This document shows positions 37,122 to 40,379 of a stretch of 40,379 nucleotides of DNA, piece after piece (positions within the stretch are counted from its first letter, which is position 1; each line of letters starts with the position of its first letter). The stretch comes from Bdellovibrionia bacterium. GTDB lineage: Bacteria > Bdellovibrionota > Bdellovibrionia > Bdellovibrionales > JAGQZY01. The stretch spans positions 1-40,379 of the forward strand of contig JAUHWN010000016.1 in NCBI GenBank assembly GCA_030424665.1, read 5' to 3'. Made by a program: the position numbers and the translations under genes. The notes beneath the pieces are model-generated. The model saw only the letters and a program-made list of their open reading frames with translations, ran no database searches and had not been told where the DNA came from.

Positions 37122-38402
37122 ATGAAATACCTAGTTCCAATACTTAGTTTAGTAATTGCCTTTAACCTTTCTGCCCAAACATCGGAGCAAGATCTTTTGC
37201 AGAGTTTTGAGTTTGTCGTTCAACTTGATCCGAAGGATCCATTTTCTGAAAAAGAGCTCAATGATGCTGGTTCAAAAATCGAAAAATATCTCGCTAAAGA
37301 TATGCTTTTGGTGCGAGCTCGTAAATGTGAAGACGATGAATGCTTGGGTGAAATCGATTTAGCCCGGAATTTGAGAAGACTTCGATTTGTAAGAAGGGTT
37401 GAAGAAAATTTTGAATATCACTTTAATTATGTACCCAATGACCCCCACTTTTTTAATCAATGGTACCTATCAAGTGACCCAGTAACCCAGTATAACATCG
37501 ACGCAGTTGGATCTTGGGATTTCACTCAAGGTTCGGCGGCCATAAAGATCGGAATCATTGATTCTGGAGTCGACGTTAATCACCCTGAACTTCTCCAAAA
37601 TCTTTACCTCAACCATATCGAATACGCTGGCTCTCCAGGAGTCGACGATGATGGTAACGGTTATGTCGATGATGTTCATGGCTTTAACTTTGCCGAAGAT
37701 AATGCTGACTTAATTGATCATAAGGGACATGGAACAGCCGTAGCAGGAATTATCGGTGGGGTGAGCAATAATGGCATCGGTATTTCTGGAATCAATTGGT
37801 ATTCAAACATGGTGATCGCCAAAGTTTCAGATAGCAAAAACAAAGTGAAACTATCATCCATCGTCGAGGCCTTTGAATATTTAAGAAAACAAAAGGTTCG
37901 TATTATTCAAATGGCACTTGGCAATTTCGAAAACTCTTGGGTTCTCAGTAACATCATTGAGGAAGCAACCAATGAGGGAATTATGGTTGTGGTCGGGGCA
38001 GGAAATAATAATATAAATATTGATCGCCGAAACTATTATCCCGCTAAGTTTTACAATGATAGAATTTTTGTGGTTTGTTCTTTGAATAACCTCGGTGAAA
38101 AATCGAACTTTAGTAATTTCGGTCTCCGCAATGTTGATCTTTGTGCGCCAGGCGAAAACATTGTTAGTACCTTTCCAGGTGGCGAATACCGAACATTTTC
38201 AGGAACATCGATGGCATCAGCCATTGTAGCCGGAGCGGCCGCCCTAGTGATGGCTGACAAGCCCGATCTTTCAGCAGATGAAGTCATCGATCGTCTAAAA
38301 ACTTATTCGGTTAAGAGCCAAAACCTCGTAGAGTTTACGGACACTCAAGGACGCCTTAATATTTACAACACTTTGTTGGGAATTGAGACTCAAGCCTTCT
38401 AA
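37122..38402 (+). CDS. Secreted subtilisin-like serine protease (S8), second copy
   Basis: 426 residues from the ATG at 37122; an in-frame extension to 37092 would put the signal peptide internally. Signal MKYLVPILSLVIAFNLSA, then a propeptide to about residue 115. The triad is Asp147 (IIDSGVD), His203 (GHGTAVAG) and Ser363 (SGTSMAS), with oxyanion Asn295/296 (GAGNNN). The calcium-like insert DDDGNGYVDD is at 175-184. Unlike the copy at 22422-24011 there is no C-terminal hydrophobic anchor, so it is likely released. Ends in a convergent pair with the hydrolase gene. Confidence 0.93.
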   Translation: MKYLVPILSLVIAFNLSAQTSEQDLLQSFEFVVQLDPKDPFSEKELNDAGSKIEKYLAKDMLLVRARKCEDDECLGEIDLARNLRRLRFVRRVEENFEYHFNYVPNDPHFFNQWYLSSDPVTQYNIDAVGSWDFTQGSAAIKIGIIDSGVDVNHPELLQNLYLNHIEYAGSPGVDDDGNGYVDDVHGFNFAEDNADLIDHKGHGTAVAGIIGGVSNNGIGISGINWYSNMVIAKVSDSKNKVKLSSIVEAFEYLRKQKVRIIQMALGNFENSWVLSNIIEEATNEGIMVVVGAGNNNINIDRRNYYPAKFYNDRIFVVCSLNNLGEKSNFSNFGLRNVDLCAPGENIVSTFPGGEYRTFSGTSMASAIVAGAAALVMADKPDLSADEVIDRLKTYSVKSQNLVEFTDTQGRLNIYNTLLGIETQAF

Positions 38403-38412
38403 GTGAAGGCTT
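38392..38412. other. Inverted repeat between convergent genes
   Basis: AAGCCTTC (38392-38399) and GAAGGCTT (38405-38412) pair perfectly around TAAGT, spanning the protease stop codon. No clear T-run on either strand; it may be a weak bidirectional terminator. Confidence 0.4.
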
Positions 38413-38427
38413 ACTTCTTAGGTGTTT

Positions 38428-39312
38428 TCAACCCTTCGGATAATGGTCTTTATAGAACTTTTCCATACGTAGGTTTACGAATTCCGGAAAATCAAGTTGA
38501 GTGCAGTGGCTGCCATAGGGCACATGAAGTACTTCGGGTCGTTGAACATTTTCGGCAATGAGTGTTTGATGAAACTTTGGTGTAACCGTGTCTTTTCTGC
38601 CGGATATGATTAAACAAGGGTCACTGATAAGTGACAGTATATCCTCACCATCGTAGTGGAGCATGTCTTCAAAAAGTGTGAGAAAAACATCGAGATCGAC
38701 CATCGCCACTCCCCGAGAATAGATTTCAATATCTTTTAAATTGGTTAAAGAAAAATTAAAACCTCCAGCTAAAGATAGTGAAGGCACAGCGATAGGGCTT
38801 AATAAAACTGATTTCCAAAATGCGGTTGTTATATTTGGGTTGATAAGGTGACCTTTTTTAAACTGGTAAAAAAAACGTTCTAGAATCTCTTGGAGGCCAA
38901 ACATTCCACGAATAGGATTTTTAACAAAACCATTGATAAAAACAAAAGATAGCGCGAGATCAGAATTCATTTTATTGAGTTCAAGTAAGATTGGCACACC
39001 AAAACTATGCCCGACAAAATGAGCCTTCTTTATATTCAAATGTTCACAAAGGAGTTCGATGTCCTTGGCGATAGATTTGATACTGAGGTTTTCTTCTTTA
39101 AGAGGTATATCTGTTTTGTGATGCCCTCGGTAATCAAATAATATTGTTTGATACTTATTTGAAAAATAATTGACCTGGTGAATCCAGTGATTGAATTGGC
39201 AAGCGAGGCCGTAGGCGTAGATGATAGGGGTCCCTTCACCTCGAATTTCGTAATAGGTTTTATTACCATCAAAACTTTCAAAATAACCGGTTCTCTTCTC
39301 TACTTTACTCAT
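38428..39312 (-). CDS. Alpha/beta hydrolase
   Basis: 294 residues, alpha/beta-hydrolase fold. Nucleophile elbow VGHSFG with Ser103, likely acid Asp in SGRKDTVTP and His in GSHCTQLDFPE; the oxyanion strand is YAYGLACQF in place of the common HG, and FDYRGHHKTD follows. No signal peptide. The substrate cannot be told; esterase, haloperoxidase-like or lipase-like members share this build. It is one base after the FHA gene, so the two are probably coupled. The 3' end is 25 bp from the convergent protease. Confidence 0.88.
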   Translation of the reverse strand: MSKVEKRTGYFESFDGNKTYYEIRGEGTPIIYAYGLACQFNHWIHQVNYFSNKYQTILFDYRGHHKTDIPLKEENLSIKSIAKDIELLCEHLNIKKAHFVGHSFGVPILLELNKMNSDLALSFVFINGFVKNPIRGMFGLQEILERFFYQFKKGHLINPNITTAFWKSVLLSPIAVPSLSLAGGFNFSLTNLKDIEIYSRGVAMVDLDVFLTLFEDMLHYDGEDILSLISDPCLIISGRKDTVTPKFHQTLIAENVQRPEVLHVPYGSHCTQLDFPEFVNLRMEKFYKDHYPKG

Positions 39313-39313
39313 C

Positions 39314-39997
39314 TCACAAAAACTTCACTCTAATCACATTTGAAAATATAGAAATAAGGTCACCATCATTGAGGATTTCTCGTTCCCTCATTTTTTTATT
39401 TATATAAACTCGATCGGGATAACCAGTTTCAAAAATTGGACCGTCACGATCGGGAATAATTTTAAAACAAATATCCGGCACCTGAGGGTCTGTCATGCGG
39501 AACTCAAGGGCATGATTGCCGATCTCTCTCGGTCCGTAACCTAAAGTCCAAATGGTTCCCGCTTGTTCTCCTTGGATCAAACTCAGTTCAATCGGTGGAT
39601 TAAAGGGGTTGAGTTCGAACTTTTGTTTTGGGGCCGACTTAGCAGCTTTACGAGCTGAATGTTCAAGTAAAAGGTTCCAATCTTTTTTGACATTAATCTT
39701 GGTTTTCTTCGAAGATTTAATGACCTTAAATATGGTTCGTCCCAATTGAAAAAGAGTTCCATCTTCAAGGGTAATTTCCGGAACACGAACGCCATCAATT
39801 TTAATTCCATTGGTAGATCCCGCATCGAGGAGCTTAAAGCTATTGAGACCTGTTCGTTCAACCTTGGCGTGAATACCTGATACCTTAGAATCCTTGATTT
39901 TCACGTCAGCTTTGGTTCTTCCAAGGGTTAATTTGTCCTTGATTTCGAACTGGCTGCCCTTCTGAGCTCCTTCAATAATTTCAATAAGATAGGCCAT
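39314..39997 (-). CDS. FHA-domain protein with a second, degenerate FHA-like domain
   Basis: 227 residues. The N-terminal FHA domain (about 1-95) has the phosphothreonine-binding set: GR at 26-27, SGIH at 40-43 and STNG at 61-64. A basic linker follows (KKTKINVKKDWNLL; RKAAKSAPKQK). The C-terminal part (about 135-227) has the same strand pattern (TLGYGPREIGNHALEFRMTDP ... VYINKKMREREILNDGDLISI) but lacks the S-x-x-H residues, so it probably no longer binds phosphopeptides. It is likely an adaptor reading a Ser/Thr kinase; no kinase is in the window. It is first in a two-gene unit with the hydrolase. Confidence 0.88.
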   Translation of the reverse strand: MAYLIEIIEGAQKGSQFEIKDKLTLGRTKADVKIKDSKVSGIHAKVERTGLNSFKLLDAGSTNGIKIDGVRVPEITLEDGTLFQLGRTIFKVIKSSKKTKINVKKDWNLLLEHSARKAAKSAPKQKFELNPFNPPIELSLIQGEQAGTIWTLGYGPREIGNHALEFRMTDPQVPDICFKIIPDRDGPIFETGYPDRVYINKKMREREILNDGDLISIFSNVIRVKFL

Positions 39998-40128
39998 ATA
40001 TTCAGCTTATAGAGGCTCGAAACAGAGAGCCAGTGTCTTTGTCATTTTTTTCAGCCTCGTCACTCTAAACCCCTAATATTACTAAAATATTTTATTTAGC
40101 AGACCAGCCAAAAGAAGGGATAGAATGC

Positions 40129-40157
40129 TTGCTAGATGCAATCAGTCATGCTATAAG
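40129..40157 (+). promoter_or_regulatory. Sigma-70-type promoter for rpsF
   Basis: TTGCTA (40129-40134) and TATAAG (40152-40157) are exactly 17 bases apart, four and five of six to consensus. About 60 bp upstream of the S6 start, in the 222-bp gap between divergent genes. Confidence 0.58.
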
Positions 40158-40219
40158 TCCCGGTTCAACCTTGCTCTTAGAACGAATACTAAGGGCTGTT
40201 TAAACCGAAAGGATTGAGT

Positions 40220-40379
40220 ATGTTTCAACCGTCCGCTGTTGAAGTAACTCGTGGCTATGAAGCCATCGTTATCATGCACCCCGATGCAACTGAAGAAGAG
40301 CAAAAGGCTATCTTTAAGAAAAATGCCGAAATCATTAAGTCTTTTAACGGCGAAATGAACCACGTTGATACTTGGGGAA
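40220..40379 (+). CDS. rpsF: 30S ribosomal protein S6 (3' truncated by window)
   Basis: 53 residues are visible. After a short N-terminal extension it reads RGYEAIVIMHPDATEEEQKAIFKKN and then GEMNHVDTWG, matching the S6 start (xYExVFIVxPxxxxEQ) and the beta-strand EDWGRRxLAY that follows. AAGGA precedes the ATG by seven bases. S6 lies in the small-subunit platform with S18 and is usually followed by rpsR and rplI. The rest is beyond the window. Confidence 0.93.
   Translation, partial: MFQPSAVEVTRGYEAIVIMHPDATEEEQKAIFKKNAEIIKSFNGEMNHVDTWG

Noticed and set aside
40120-40200. GGTTCAA-type T-loop suggesting a tRNA
   Set aside because: No acceptor, D or anticodon stems can be formed around it; better read as the rpsF promoter and leader.

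Overview
This window is the replication-origin region of a bacterial chromosome. The minus-strand block rsmG-mnmG-mnmE-jag-yidC-yidD-rnpA-rpmH runs away from dnaA. The plus-strand block dnaA-dnaN-recF-gyrB-gyrA runs the other way, and both are co-oriented with replication leaving oriC. The organism looks like a Gram-negative of the Bdellovibrionota (Bdellovibrio-like, formerly deltaproteobacterial). This is an inference from the layout (gyrA followed by a TPR lipoprotein and an F0-only atpZ-atpI-atpB-atpE set), the long YidC with a periplasmic domain, SurA/PrsA-type periplasmic chaperones, two secreted subtilisins and AT-rich codon use. No sequence search was possible, so the genus is open.

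Layout. 1-585: the 3' end of an unknown plus-strand gene, then three perfect 16-bp parS centromere sites between convergent gene ends. 586-7495: tRNA/rRNA modification (rsmG, mnmG, mnmE) and membrane-protein biogenesis/RNase P (jag, yidC, yidD, rnpA, rpmH), the last four overlapping. 7496-9602: oriC, with DnaA boxes on both sides of dnaA; the dnaA-dnaN gap carries boxes, a short GC cluster, DnaA-trio-like triplets and a very AT-rich tract. 9603-19885: dnaN, recF, gyrB, gyrA and a translationally coupled chain into F0 ATP-synthase genes, closed by a strong terminator. 19993-22413: a large unusual protein with a degenerate receiver domain and a long disordered linker full of repeated short motifs.

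22422-31858 is mainly a minus-strand (lagging) region. It holds a secreted, probably surface-anchored subtilisin; an envelope operon (DUF374 acyltransferase-like, three parvulin-type PPIases/chaperones, pdxA, phosphomanno/glucomutase); and etfBA. 32125-35548 is sdhCAB on the plus strand, divergent from etf across a gap with a palindromic operator candidate. 35615-38402: a DUF4286 protein, two unknown small proteins and a second secreted subtilisin whose ribosome-binding site lies in a hairpin. 38428-39997: an alpha/beta hydrolase and an FHA-domain protein on the minus strand. The window ends inside rpsF (ribosomal protein S6).

The core genes serve replication start and segregation (parS, oriC, dnaA, dnaN, gyrase), translation and membrane insertion, and respiration (F0, ETF, succinate dehydrogenase). 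The less ordinary content is the pseudo-receiver scaffold-like protein at 19993, two sigma-28-like promoter candidates, the C-terminal sorting-like tail on the first subtilisin and the RBS-sequestering hairpin before the second. No rRNA, tRNA, CRISPR array, insertion sequence or prophage was seen.
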